Source: Betaproteobacteria bacterium
GTDB lineage: Bacteria > Pseudomonadota > Gammaproteobacteria > Burkholderiales > Rhodocyclaceae
NCBI GenBank assembly: GCA_947478755.1
Contig: CANJXH010000005.1
Span: 1 to 44,231 of the forward strand
Length of the DNA: 44,231 nt
Direction of reading: 5' to 3'
Positions 15,984-24,715 of the stretch are shown piece after piece; the stretch's first letter is position 1; every line of letters begins with the position of its first letter. The position numbers and the translations under genes were made by a program. The notes under the pieces are model-generated. The model was not told the DNA's origin. It was given only the letters and a program-made list of their open reading frames with translations, and made no database searches.

Positions 15984-16499
15984 ATGTCAACCAATCTTGT
16001 TCTAACCGTCATCGGCAATGATCGTCCGGGGCTTGTGGAAGCGCTCTCTTCCGCCATCAGCGCTCACAAGGGCAATTGGCTGGAAGCCTCGATGTCGCGT
16101 CTGGCTGGTCAGTTCGCCGGCATCGTGCGCGTGGCACTGCCGGACGAAAACATTGCGCAGCTGCAGGGCGCACTGCGCAATATCAAGGGACTGGAAATCA
16201 CGACCGCCATTTCTTCGCCACAGCCACAGAGCGAAGGAAAGGTACTGCATTTGTCTCTGGTGGGACACGATCGCATCGGCATCGTCAGCGAAGTGGCGCA
16301 AGTGCTGGCAAGGCATGAGGTGAATGTCGAAAAGCTCACGACCTACGCTGCCAGCGCACCGATGTCGGCCGAGATGCTGTTCCACGCCAGCGCCGAGCTG
16401 CTGGCCAATCCCTCGCTTGACGCCCGTCTGCTGAAAGCCGAACTCGAAAAGCTCTCCGACGATTTGATGGTCGACATTTCGATCATCGAGAACGTCTGA
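15984..16499 (+). CDS. Two-ACT-domain regulator, GcvR family
   Basis: A 171-residue protein with two ACT domains: residues 1-80 begin LVLTVIGNDRPGLVEALSSA, and residues about 87-168 begin LHLSLVGHDRIGIVSEVAQV. Both have the DRxG ligand-binding turn. This layout matches GcvR, which in enterobacteria restrains GcvA activation of the glycine cleavage operon; glycine binding is likely but not shown. No glycine cleavage gene is in the window. The ABC exporter gene begins 30 bases after its stop, so co-transcription is possible. Confidence 0.85.
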   Translation: MSTNLVLTVIGNDRPGLVEALSSAISAHKGNWLEASMSRLAGQFAGIVRVALPDENIAQLQGALRNIKGLEITTAISSPQPQSEGKVLHLSLVGHDRIGIVSEVAQVLARHEVNVEKLTTYAASAPMSAEMLFHASAELLANPSLDARLLKAELEKLSDDLMVDISIIENV

Positions 16500-16529
16500 A
16501 ACCGGCATCACCAAAGTCTCCTTTTCCCG

Positions 16530-18272
16530 ATGCTCCGCTCCGGCTCACCTGTAGCCGTCATTCTGTCCTTGCTGCGCCCCTATCGAGGACGCGCGGCGCT
16601 GGCCGGCATTGCACTGGTAGTGGCCGCCGGCGCGATGCTGGGGGTTGGACAAGGCCTCCGTGCCGTCATCGACAAAGGCTTTTCTGCAGGCGACCCGGCC
16701 TGGCTCGACCGCACGCTGGCGGCCATGTTCGGCATCATCGCCCTGCTTGCCGCCGCGACCTATACCCGCTACTTCAATGTTGCCTGGCTGGGTGAACGCA
16801 TCACCGCCGACCTCCGGCGCAAGCTTTTCGACCATCTGCTGACGCTGCCACCCTCCTGGTTCGAGTCAGGGCGCACCGGCGACGTGATTTCACGAGTCAC
16901 CGCCGATACGACGCAGATTGAAGGCAGCATCGGCTCCAGCCTCTCGATTGCACTGCGCAACTCGCTTCTGTTGCTGGGCGGCCTCGCCATGCTGTTTACG
17001 ACCAGCCTCAAACTGACGCTGATGGTCCTGGCGGGCGTGCCGCTCGTGGTTGCCCCTATCCTGTTCTTTGGCAGACGCGTTCGCAGGCTCGCGCGCCAAA
17101 GCCAGGACCGCGTTGCCGATCTCGGCAGCCGCATTGATGAAACCATCCACGAGATTCGCATCGTGCAGGCTTATGGCCACGAAGATGCCGACCGTCACGA
17201 GTTCGCCACCTTGGTCGAACATGGCTTCGACGTCGCCCGAACCCGCATCCGGAGTCGCGCCATGTTGATCGTGTGCGTCATGGTGCTGGTGTTTGGCGCC
17301 ATCGCACTGATTCTGTGGGTGGGCGGCCATGATGTTCTGGAAGGTCGCATCACTGCCGGGCAACTTTCGGCCTTCGTCTTTTATGCCAGCGTTGTGGCTG
17401 GCGCCGTCGCGGCGCTTTCCGAAGCCTGGGGTGACCTGCAGCGCACCGCCGGCGCCACCGAGAGACTGATGGAGATTCTCGCGACCGAGGCCGAGTTGTC
17501 CCTGCCAGCCAATCCGGTGGCGATCCCCTTGCCGGTTCGCGGCAACATTCATTTCGATCATGTCACGTTTCACTATCCAACCCGGCCGGATATTGCCGCG
17601 CTGGATGATTTCTCGCTGACGGTATCCACGGGCGAAACCGTTGCACTCGTTGGCCCTTCCGGCGCGGGAAAGACCACCGTATTCCAGCTCATGCTGCGTT
17701 TTTATGATCCGCAGCAGGGTTTGGTAAGCCTCGACGGCATTTCGCTGTCGGAAACCGATCCTCGCGCCTTGCGTCAATGCCTCGCACTGGTACCGCAGGA
17801 GCCGGTTGTCTTCGCCGCCAGCGTTACCGAAAACATTCGCTATGCCCGCCCTGATGCCACGTCAGCCGATGTACTGGCCGCCGCCACTGCCGCCTATGCG
17901 GACGAGTTCATCCGCAAGCTGCCGCAAGGTTACGACACCTGGCTGGGCGAACGCGGTGTGCGCCTGTCTGGTGGGCAACGACAGCGTATTGCCATCGCCC
18001 GCGCCATACTGGCCGATCGGCCGGTTCTATTGCTTGACGAGGCGACATCGGCGCTGGATGCCGAGAGCGAGCGCCTGGTGCAGGCCGCGCTGGATGGATT
18101 GATGCGAAACCGCACCACGCTGGTCATTGCACATCGCCTCGCCACGGTCCAGAAAGCCGACCGCATCGTGGTAATGGAACATGGTCGTATCATCGAAACG
18201 GGCACCCACGCCGAGCTGATTGTCAGCGATGGCCTGTATGCCCATCTCGCCAGACTGCAATTTACCCACTGA
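16530..18272 (+). CDS. MsbA-like ABC exporter (fused membrane and ATPase domains)
   Basis: A 580-residue half-transporter. The six-helix membrane domain spans about 10-320 and contains the family coupling region VADLGSRIDETIHEIRIVQAYG. The ATPase follows: Walker A GPSGAGKTT (375-383), Q-loop VPQEP near 421, signature LSGGQRQR (479-486), Walker B VLLLDEATSALD (499-510), and the His switch in IAHRLA. Such homodimers flip lipid A or other lipids and drugs across the inner membrane; lipid A export is inferred, not shown. The next gene starts one base after its stop. No strong ribosome site precedes the ATG. Confidence 0.9.
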   Translation: MLRSGSPVAVILSLLRPYRGRAALAGIALVVAAGAMLGVGQGLRAVIDKGFSAGDPAWLDRTLAAMFGIIALLAAATYTRYFNVAWLGERITADLRRKLFDHLLTLPPSWFESGRTGDVISRVTADTTQIEGSIGSSLSIALRNSLLLLGGLAMLFTTSLKLTLMVLAGVPLVVAPILFFGRRVRRLARQSQDRVADLGSRIDETIHEIRIVQAYGHEDADRHEFATLVEHGFDVARTRIRSRAMLIVCVMVLVFGAIALILWVGGHDVLEGRITAGQLSAFVFYASVVAGAVAALSEAWGDLQRTAGATERLMEILATEAELSLPANPVAIPLPVRGNIHFDHVTFHYPTRPDIAALDDFSLTVSTGETVALVGPSGAGKTTVFQLMLRFYDPQQGLVSLDGISLSETDPRALRQCLALVPQEPVVFAASVTENIRYARPDATSADVLAAATAAYADEFIRKLPQGYDTWLGERGVRLSGGQRQRIAIARAILADRPVLLLDEATSALDAESERLVQAALDGLMRNRTTLVIAHRLATVQKADRIVVMEHGRIIETGTHAELIVSDGLYAHLARLQFTH

Positions 18273-18273
18273 C

Positions 18274-18843
18274 ATGGACAACGCCGTCATTGCTGCCATC
18301 GCCCGCTGGCCTAACGTGCCGCATGTTTACGGTTGGCTGTCGCTTGACCGGCGTGGCAAGTGGCGTCTGCAGGGCAGTCCGATCGACAATGCCCAGGTGA
18401 ACGGCTTCATCGGCCGAAACTACGAGTGCGATGCACGGGGTGCCTGGTTTTTCCAGAATGGTCCACAGCGGGTGTATGTCCAGCTCGATTACACGCCATG
18501 GATACTCCGTATCGGCAATCAACAGGAACTGGCGACGCATACGGGGAAGGCCGTCGACGACATCCGCTCCGCCTTGATCGACGAGAACGGCGACCTTCTG
18601 GTCGCCTTTGGCAACACCGTTGGCCTCATTGAAGACCGCGACCTGCCGGCCATGATCAATGCCATGGTCGATGACAAGGGAAACAGCCTGGACGACGACG
18701 CGCTGGCCGCGCTGATGCAAGGCACGAAATCTGCGGCCTGGCTGCAACTGAAAGCTGCCCGCATCGCAATAAGCACGATTTTCAGCAGCGAAGTGGCCGG
18801 GCGCTACGGCTTCCTGCCCGATCCCCAGGCGGATAGCGAATAA
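18274..18843 (+). CDS. Conserved proteobacterial protein of unknown function
   Basis: A 189-residue soluble protein. I recognise the pattern WPNVPHVYGWLSLDRRGKW and FIGRNYECDxxGAWFFQNGPQ as a conserved betaproteobacterial family that is annotated only as a DUF; I do not recall its number with certainty. It has LRIGNQ and DENGDLLVAFGN strand-turn motifs and an acidic C-terminal half. No catalytic motif is visible. Its start lies one base after the exporter stop (TGA-C-ATG), so translational coupling with the MsbA-like gene is likely. Confidence 0.7.
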   Translation: MDNAVIAAIARWPNVPHVYGWLSLDRRGKWRLQGSPIDNAQVNGFIGRNYECDARGAWFFQNGPQRVYVQLDYTPWILRIGNQQELATHTGKAVDDIRSALIDENGDLLVAFGNTVGLIEDRDLPAMINAMVDDKGNSLDDDALAALMQGTKSAAWLQLKAARIAISTIFSSEVAGRYGFLPDPQADSE

Positions 18844-18886
18844 AACCGTGGTACGCACTTCCAGCGCCGGGCGGCGCCGAAGGTGC

Positions 18887-19726
18887 TCAGGGCGTCAGTG
18901 CGGCGGTCAGGGACTCGATTTCCTCGGCTGAGTCCTTGAGGATGCCGGACAGGGTGTCGTTGCCAATGGCCATGTCGATATTCGCCTTCATTTCCTGCAC
19001 CTGTGATGCATCACCCAGCGAGTGAAGCGGCGAGACGACGGGCGCCAACTGGTCGGCCAGCACCAACGTGTCTGCCAGAGAGGTCGACGGTATGGTGAGA
19101 AAGCCTTCCCAGAACTCTTCAATGGCCGCCATCACTGCGTCAGGGACTTCAAGCGCCTTGAGGACTTCGCGGCCAATGCCTGCCTCGCCATATTCGATCC
19201 AGAACTCGTGGCCCTCCTGCAGGATGCCGGGAAAGTCCTTTGCTCGCGAGATCAGATAAAAACCGCCAATCTCATGGACGATCGCTGCAAACATCGCGGT
19301 ATCCGGATCTTGATGCGTGACGCGACGGGCGATCAACTGCGCCAGCGAGGCCACATGAGCCGTGTGCACCCATAGCTGCTCGGATAACCTGGCGCTGACC
19401 GGGTCACTGGTTCTGGCCGCGAGCTCACGCGTTGCGACGGAAGTCGCCAGGCTCTTCACTGTACGAAACCCGATGCGTTGAATGGCGGTCTTGACGTCGG
19501 TCGTGACCTTGCCGGCACGGTTGTAGATGACCGAATTCGAGACGGCCACCACCTTGGCAGAAAGGATTGGCTCTGCCTGTATCAAACGGGCAGCGTGGGC
19601 GATGTCGCAGTCATCGGCATCGAGGGCCTTGTTGACCTGCAATGCGACGCGGGCATGGGCGGAAAAGTGAACTCCGCCGCTGCTGATCTCGTCCACCATG
19701 GAACTGAATATTTTCTGGGCATCCAT
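18887..19726 (-). CDS. HDOD-domain signalling protein
   Basis: A 279-residue protein made almost entirely of one HDOD domain (about 15-210), a degenerate HD phosphohydrolase fold used in signalling. Marks are AARLIQAEPILSAKVVAVSN, AIQRIGFRTVKSLATS and AAIVHEIGGFYL. The His-Asp metal pair is replaced by HE in HEIGG, as is common in HDOD proteins that do not hydrolyse nucleotides. It is a stand-alone minus-strand gene that converges with the exporter pair. The 142 bases on its 5' side up to selD hold no gene. Confidence 0.87.
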   Translation of the reverse strand: MDAQKIFSSMVDEISSGGVHFSAHARVALQVNKALDADDCDIAHAARLIQAEPILSAKVVAVSNSVIYNRAGKVTTDVKTAIQRIGFRTVKSLATSVATRELAARTSDPVSARLSEQLWVHTAHVASLAQLIARRVTHQDPDTAMFAAIVHEIGGFYLISRAKDFPGILQEGHEFWIEYGEAGIGREVLKALEVPDAVMAAIEEFWEGFLTIPSTSLADTLVLADQLAPVVSPLHSLGDASQVQEMKANIDMAIGNDTLSGILKDSAEEIESLTAALTP

Positions 19727-19868
19727 AAATTGCTTGACGGCTGACGGTCATGAAAATTACTTGGTCAGCACCATTTACGTGCAAACAGACCAAACCTTGA
19801 GGCATTTCACTTTTTATTTGCACCATGTTGCAGCGGCTGGCGATTGACCAGACTCCGGAAGCGTCAGG

Positions 19869-20924
19869 TCAGCAGATTTCAAGCCGCGGCAAGCCCGACG
19901 TCATGGTGCCAACGACGGCAGCTTCAGCAAAGCTGCTGTCTCGCAGCAGTTTGAGTACGTCATCGACACCGTCTGGATCACAAGAAACAAGCAGTCCGCC
20001 ACTGGTCTGCGGGTCCGACAGCAGATTGCGCTGCCAATCGGAGAACCCCTCAGGCAGTGTCATCTCGCAGCCATAGCCGGACCAGTTGCGGCCCGAGGCA
20101 CCGGTGGAAATGCCGTTACGGCTGTGGGTCACCGCCTCGGCGATCAATGGTAGCCGGCTGAAATCAACCTGTGCGCCCAGACCCGAGCCACGACATATCT
20201 CCAGCAGATGACCGGCCAATCCGAAGCCGGTGACATCGGTCATGGCATGCACCGCGTCCATGGCGCCAAGCGCCATGCCCGGTGTATTCAGGCGCGTGGT
20301 CCATTTGATCATCTGGACGTAGCCATCTGCCGAGAGCACGCCTTTCTTGAGCGCCGCCGAGAGCATGCCGACGCCCAAGGGCTTGCTCAGGATCAGGCTG
20401 TCACCGGCACGCGCCGAACTGTTGCGTTTGATCCGGTCAGGATGCACCACGCCCAAGGCGACCAGGCCATAGATCGGTTCCAGCACATCGATGCTGTGGC
20501 CACCGGCGATCGGGATGCCGGCCTCGGCACACACTGATTCGCCGCCGGCGAGGATGCGGCGAATCACGTCCTCCGGTAGCTTGTCCAGTGGCATGCCCAC
20601 CAAGGCCAGCGCAAACAGTGGCTTGCCGCCCATGGCATAGATGTCGGAAAGCGCATTGCTTGCGGCAATGCGGCCGAAATCGTGGGGGTCGTCGACGATG
20701 GGCGTGAAAAAGTCCGTCGTGGCGACAATGGCCTGTTCATCGTTCAGGCGATAAACCGCAGCATCGTCGCTGGTCGCCGTGCCGACCAGCAGATCTGCGT
20801 GCATGGACTTGAAGGGCGATTCGGCCAGCAGGCGCGAAAGTACCGCAGGTGCGATCTTGCAACCGCAGCCGCCGCCGTGACTGAATTGGGTAAGCCGGAT
20901 CGGCTGGTTTTTCGGATCGTTCAT
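19869..20924 (-). CDS. selD: Selenide, water dikinase (cysteine form)
   Basis: A 351-residue enzyme that makes selenophosphate from selenide and ATP. The glycine-rich N-terminal active site reads SHGGGCGCK (15-23), with the catalytic Cys20 and Lys23 and no selenocysteine codon. The nucleotide and Mg sites are seen in the Asp-rich SDDAAVYRL, TTDFFTPIVDDP and SDIYAMGG segments and in TDVTGFGLAGHL. It is divergent from mnmH across 59 bases, so its selenophosphate is presumably used for tRNA 2-selenouridine. No selA, selB or selenocysteine tRNA is in the window. Confidence 0.96.
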   Translation of the reverse strand: MNDPKNQPIRLTQFSHGGGCGCKIAPAVLSRLLAESPFKSMHADLLVGTATSDDAAVYRLNDEQAIVATTDFFTPIVDDPHDFGRIAASNALSDIYAMGGKPLFALALVGMPLDKLPEDVIRRILAGGESVCAEAGIPIAGGHSIDVLEPIYGLVALGVVHPDRIKRNSSARAGDSLILSKPLGVGMLSAALKKGVLSADGYVQMIKWTTRLNTPGMALGAMDAVHAMTDVTGFGLAGHLLEICRGSGLGAQVDFSRLPLIAEAVTHSRNGISTGASGRNWSGYGCEMTLPEGFSDWQRNLLSDPQTSGGLLVSCDPDGVDDVLKLLRDSSFAEAAVVGTMTSGLPRLEIC

Positions 20925-20983
20925 GTTGGGTGGATGTCGTTAATATGCGGAACCTGATTTGCCTGCCGGATTGAAAACAGATC

Positions 20984-22030
20984 GTGACGGATTATTCGCG
21001 CGCCACCGTAGCACAACTTGTCGATTGCGATACCGTGATCGACGTGCGTTCGCCCGCCGAATTTGCCGAAGATCATATCCCGGGAGCGATCAATTGCCCG
21101 GTGCTGGACAACGACGAACGTGTCCGCGTCGGCACGCTGTACAAGCAAGTATCACCATTCGAAGCGCGCAAGGTCGGCGCAACCCTGGTCGCGCGCAATA
21201 TCGCCCGCCACATCGAGGAACAGTTCCTGCAACATCCGAAATCATGGCGGCCGCTGGTCTATTGCTGGCGCGGTGGACAGCGCAGCGGCGCCTTCACGCA
21301 CATCCTGCGCGAAGTTGGCTGGTCGGCGCGGCGACTGGATGGCGGCTATAAATCATGGCGTCATCACGTGATCGAGGACCTGGCTGCCCTGCCTGCCAAG
21401 CTCAGGTTTACGGTCATCACCGGTCCTACCGGCAGCGGCAAGAGCCGCCTGCTGGAGGCTCTTGCCACGCAAGGCGCGCAAGTATTGCATCTTGAGCAGC
21501 TTGCCGCGCACAAGGGATCGGTGCTGGGCGGCCTGCCGGATGAACCCCAGCCCTCGCAGAAGATGTTCGAGACTCGTCTGCATTCGGTGCTGGCGTCGCT
21601 TGATCAGGCAAGGCCCGTGTATGTGGAAGCCGAAAGCCGCCGCATCGGGCTGTTGAACCTGCCTGACGCCATCAATCTCGCCATTCACTCTTCGGCCTGC
21701 ATGCGCGTTGAGGCGAGCCTTGAGTCACGCGTTGATTTTCTGCTGCGCGACTACGACTACCTTTGCAATACCGGCGCTCTGGCCGAAATACTGCCGCGCT
21801 TGAAAGAGATACAGGGCAAGGAACGCATCGAGCGCTGGCAGGGCTTGGCCGAGGAAGGAGACTTCCGCTCCCTGGTCGCCGAGCTGCTGGTCCAGCATTA
21901 CGATCCGCTTTATGGTCGCTCGCAACAACGCAGCTTCTCGCAACTCGGCACGGCAGCCGTACACGCCACCGACGACCTGTCGCCTGCCGCCATTGACGCG
22001 CTAGCTGCCCGGGTACTGGCCTCCAACTGA
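20984..22030 (+). CDS. mnmH: tRNA 2-selenouridine synthase
   Basis: A 348-residue fusion of an N-terminal rhodanese domain (about 1-135, active Cys94 in YCWRGGQRSG) and a C-terminal P-loop ATPase-like domain (GPTGSGKS, 147-154). It converts wobble 2-thiouridine of tRNA for Glu, Gln and Lys to 2-selenouridine through a geranyl intermediate, using selenophosphate. The start is a GTG at 20984, since no ATG with family similarity is available. Its divergent neighbour selD supplies the selenium donor. The C-terminus (DALAARVLASN) ends at the expected length for the family. Confidence 0.95.
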   Translation: MTDYSRATVAQLVDCDTVIDVRSPAEFAEDHIPGAINCPVLDNDERVRVGTLYKQVSPFEARKVGATLVARNIARHIEEQFLQHPKSWRPLVYCWRGGQRSGAFTHILREVGWSARRLDGGYKSWRHHVIEDLAALPAKLRFTVITGPTGSGKSRLLEALATQGAQVLHLEQLAAHKGSVLGGLPDEPQPSQKMFETRLHSVLASLDQARPVYVEAESRRIGLLNLPDAINLAIHSSACMRVEASLESRVDFLLRDYDYLCNTGALAEILPRLKEIQGKERIERWQGLAEEGDFRSLVAELLVQHYDPLYGRSQQRSFSQLGTAAVHATDDLSPAAIDALAARVLASN

Positions 22031-22150
22031 TTGCCGCGTTGGCGGCACCTGGCACTCGGCACGCGACGCGCCTCCGCATCATTTTTTGCCACAGATTGAC
22101 GATGTCGCAGGTAAACTGCGCCCCTGCCCTGCAACTACCGAAAGAAACCC

Positions 22151-23815
22151 GTGGCCCAATATGTAATGTCGATGCTCAAAGTGAGCAAGACCGTTCCCCC
22201 CAAACGCCAGATCATCAAGGACATCTCGCTCAGCTTTTTCCCCGGCGCCAAGATCGGCCTGCTCGGCTTGAATGGTTCGGGAAAATCGACGGTACTGCGC
22301 ATCATGTCGCTTACGGACAAGGAGTTCGACGGCGAAGTGCAGCACCAGCCCAACCTCAACATCGGCTACCTGCCTCAGGAACCGGCACTGGATCCGGAAA
22401 AGACCGTGCGCCAGGAAGTCGAGTCCGGTATGGGCGAAGTGATGCAGGCGCAGCAAAAACTCGAAGAGGTCTATGCCGCGTACGCCGAGGAAGGCGCTGA
22501 CTTCGACAAGCTGGCGGAAGAGCAGGCGCGGCTCGAAGCCATCATTTCTGCATCTGGCTCCGACGCCGAAACCCAACTTGAAATCGCCGCCGATGCGTTG
22601 GGCCTGCCGGCGTGGGACGCCGTGATCAAGAACCTTTCCGGCGGCGAAAAACGCCGCGTCGCGCTGTGCAAGCTGCTGCTGTCGAAGCCGGACATGCTGT
22701 TGCTGGATGAGCCGACCAACCACCTCGATGCCGAATCGGTGGAATGGCTGGAACAGTTTCTCGTCCGCTTCCCCGGCACTGTGGTGGCGGTGACCCACGA
22801 CCGCTACTTCCTCGACAATGCGGCCGAATGGATTCTGGAACTCGACCGCGGTCATGGCATCCCGTGGAAGGGCAACTACTCCAGTTGGCTGGAACAGAAA
22901 CAGGCGCGCCTCGAAACCGAATCCAAACAGATCGACTCACACCAGAAGGCGATGAAGCAGGAACTGGAATGGGTGCGCCAGGGTGCCAAGGCACGCCAGT
23001 CCAAGAGCAAGGCGCGTCTCGCCCGCTACGAAGAAATGGCCAGCGTCGAATACCAGAAGCGCAACGAAACCCAGGAAATCTTCATCCCGCCCGGCGAACG
23101 TCTCGGCGACAAGGTGATCGAGTTCAAGAATGTGAGCAAGGCCTTCGGCGATCGCCTGCTGATCGACAACCTCAGCTTCACGGTGCCGCCCGGCGCCATC
23201 GTCGGCGTAATCGGCCCCAACGGTGCAGGCAAATCAACCCTGTTCAAGATGATTCGCGGCCTCGAAACTCCAGACAGCGGCGAAGTGGAGATGGGCACCA
23301 CGGTCAAGATCGCATCGGTCGACCAGTCACGCGAAGGTCTTGATGGGACCAAGACCGTATTCGACGTCATCTCCGACGGCGCCGACATCCTCACCGTCGG
23401 CAAATTCGAAATGCCGAGCCGTGCCTACATCGGCCGCTTCAATTTCAAGGGCGCAGACCAGGGCAAGATCGTCGGCAATCTCTCCGGCGGCGAACGCGGC
23501 CGTTTGCATCTGGCCAAGACGCTGATCGCCGGCGGCAACGTGCTGTTGCTTGACGAACCGTCGAACGATCTCGATGTGGAAACCCTGCGCGCGCTGGAAG
23601 ATGCGCTGCTTGAGTTCTCCGGCTGCGTGATGGTGATCAGCCACGATCGGTGGTTCCTTGACCGTATCGCGACCCACATCCTCGCCTGCGAAGGCAATTC
23701 TCAATGGACCTTCTTCAATGGCAACTACAACGAATACGAAGAGGACAAGAAAAAGCGTCTGGGTGAAGAAGGCGCCAAGCCGAAACGCATCCGCTACAAG
23801 CCGATCAGCCGCTAG
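22151..23815 (+). CDS. ettA: Energy-dependent translational throttle protein (ABC-F)
   Basis: A 554-residue cytosolic ABC-F ATPase with two nucleotide-binding domains and no membrane segments. First domain: Walker A GLNGSGKST, signature LSGGEKRR, Walker B LLLDEPTNHLD. Second domain: GPNGAGKST, LSGGERGR, LLLDEPSNDLD. The charged linker between them holds the P-site tRNA interaction motif. The arm insert in domain one and the C-terminal RYKPISR match EttA closely. The start is GTG at 22151 (GTG GCC CAA). It gates the 70S ribosome at the first peptide bond according to the ADP/ATP ratio. Followed by a strong terminator at 23852-23879. Confidence 0.96.
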   Translation: MAQYVMSMLKVSKTVPPKRQIIKDISLSFFPGAKIGLLGLNGSGKSTVLRIMSLTDKEFDGEVQHQPNLNIGYLPQEPALDPEKTVRQEVESGMGEVMQAQQKLEEVYAAYAEEGADFDKLAEEQARLEAIISASGSDAETQLEIAADALGLPAWDAVIKNLSGGEKRRVALCKLLLSKPDMLLLDEPTNHLDAESVEWLEQFLVRFPGTVVAVTHDRYFLDNAAEWILELDRGHGIPWKGNYSSWLEQKQARLETESKQIDSHQKAMKQELEWVRQGAKARQSKSKARLARYEEMASVEYQKRNETQEIFIPPGERLGDKVIEFKNVSKAFGDRLLIDNLSFTVPPGAIVGVIGPNGAGKSTLFKMIRGLETPDSGEVEMGTTVKIASVDQSREGLDGTKTVFDVISDGADILTVGKFEMPSRAYIGRFNFKGADQGKIVGNLSGGERGRLHLAKTLIAGGNVLLLDEPSNDLDVETLRALEDALLEFSGCVMVISHDRWFLDRIATHILACEGNSQWTFFNGNYNEYEEDKKKRLGEEGAKPKRIRYKPISR

Positions 23816-23851
23816 GGTTTGCCGCCAGGTTTCGCCTTAACACCCGCAATA

Positions 23852-23879
23852 AAAAAGCCCGCCATCTGGCGGGCTTTTT
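23852..23879 (+). terminator. Rho-independent terminator, probably bidirectional
   Basis: An exact 13-base inverted repeat, AAAAAGCCCGCCA and TGGCGGGCTTTTT, has a 2-base centre. The GC-rich part is flanked by an A run on one side and a T run on the other. It lies between ettA (plus) and the small minus-strand gene ending at 23897, so it can end both transcripts. Confidence 0.9.
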
Positions 23880-23896
23880 ACTGGAGAAAGCGATTT

Positions 23897-24181
23897 TCAA
23901 TGCTGGGCCCTGAGGCTGGCCTCCAGGATTGCGTGGCTACCTTCGGGAAACTGAAACTGGGCCAGTGTCTGGCTGATGCGTTCCGGGTGCTGGGTCGCGC
24001 CACGGTCTTCAAAACGGATGCCGATGATACGGCCATTGGCCGCCAGCGTCATGAAGGCAAAGCGCCAGCGCTGTGCTTCTGCCAGACGCTCCCGCAATTC
24101 GGGCTCATTGGTGATCGCGACCCCGGCCTGCTTCAATGACTCCAGAAATTCAGCAAAAGACTCGTTGCTCTGACTGCCCAT
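23897..24181 (-). CDS. Small hypothetical protein
   Basis: A 94-residue protein that I do not recognise. It begins MGSQSNESFAEFLESLKQAG, a helix-rich acidic start, followed by a charged segment RERLAEAQRWRFAFMTLAANG and a short beta-like stretch IIGIRFEDRG. No signal peptide or membrane segment. The ATG at 24181 has TGGAG at good distance; the open frame upstream overlaps the region before the next gene and is low in coding character. It is transcribed in the same direction as the gene at 24294-24659, about 110 bases downstream of it. Confidence 0.5.
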   Translation of the reverse strand: MGSQSNESFAEFLESLKQAGVAITNEPELRERLAEAQRWRFAFMTLAANGRIIGIRFEDRGATQHPERISQTLAQFQFPEGSHAILEASLRAQH

Positions 24182-24293
24182 CACATTCTCCACTTGGGGC
24201 GCAAATGTGCCCATTGGGTGCATTAACGCCGCCGGCAGGCACCAGGTTGACACGCCGGCATCGGGATTTGCATCATCGACGGGCGATCCAGCC

Positions 24294-24659
24294 TCAATCC
24301 GCACCGATCTGGCGCAGCCGGGCCTCCACAAACTCCCGCAGCACCGTGGGGACGTTTATCGCCTCGGCCCGGAAGCTGGCCAGCAACGATTCAGGGTTGA
24401 TGGCGCCATTGGCGTGAAGCAACGGCGTTTGCCCCATTCCCCACGCCTGCTCGCCATCATCCACGGCATAGTGGATCAGGCCCTTGGTGGCACTCCAGGA
24501 AACCAGATGTTCGCCACGATACTTGTCGTAGGCCAGCTGAAAAGCGGTCGGAAGGCCATCAGGTCCCACCCAGACGATCAAATCCATCTCATGCGAGAAA
24601 AACCAGCGGCGCTCGGGTTCGCCGTTCGGTTGCGATCTTTTGGGCAGTTCACGCAGCAT
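24294..24659 (-). CDS. Hypothetical protein, conserved-looking
   Basis: A 121-residue soluble protein of unknown family. Coding character is strong: RRWFFSHEMDLIVWVGPDG, FQLAYDKYRGEHLVSW, and a Leu/Ala-rich C-terminal helix ending EARLRQIGAD. The aromatic N-terminal motif with FSHEMDLIVW suggests a small beta-sheet protein. The ATG at 24659 is preferred; a TTG seven codons earlier is the alternative. It diverges from trhO across about 55 bases. Nothing in it points to a reaction. Confidence 0.6.
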   Translation of the reverse strand: MLRELPKRSQPNGEPERRWFFSHEMDLIVWVGPDGLPTAFQLAYDKYRGEHLVSWSATKGLIHYAVDDGEQAWGMGQTPLLHANGAINPESLLASFRAEAINVPTVLREFVEARLRQIGAD

Positions 24660-24715
24660 CCAGGATTGCCAGCAGTTCAAAAGACCGAGTTTACGCGGCC
24701 ATACGCCGCAAAAAA

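Noticed and set aside
16530-18272. ABC exporter as definite lipid A flippase
   Set aside because: The domain layout fits MsbA, but no lipid A gene (for example lpxK) is adjacent, so the substrate and gene symbol were not assigned.
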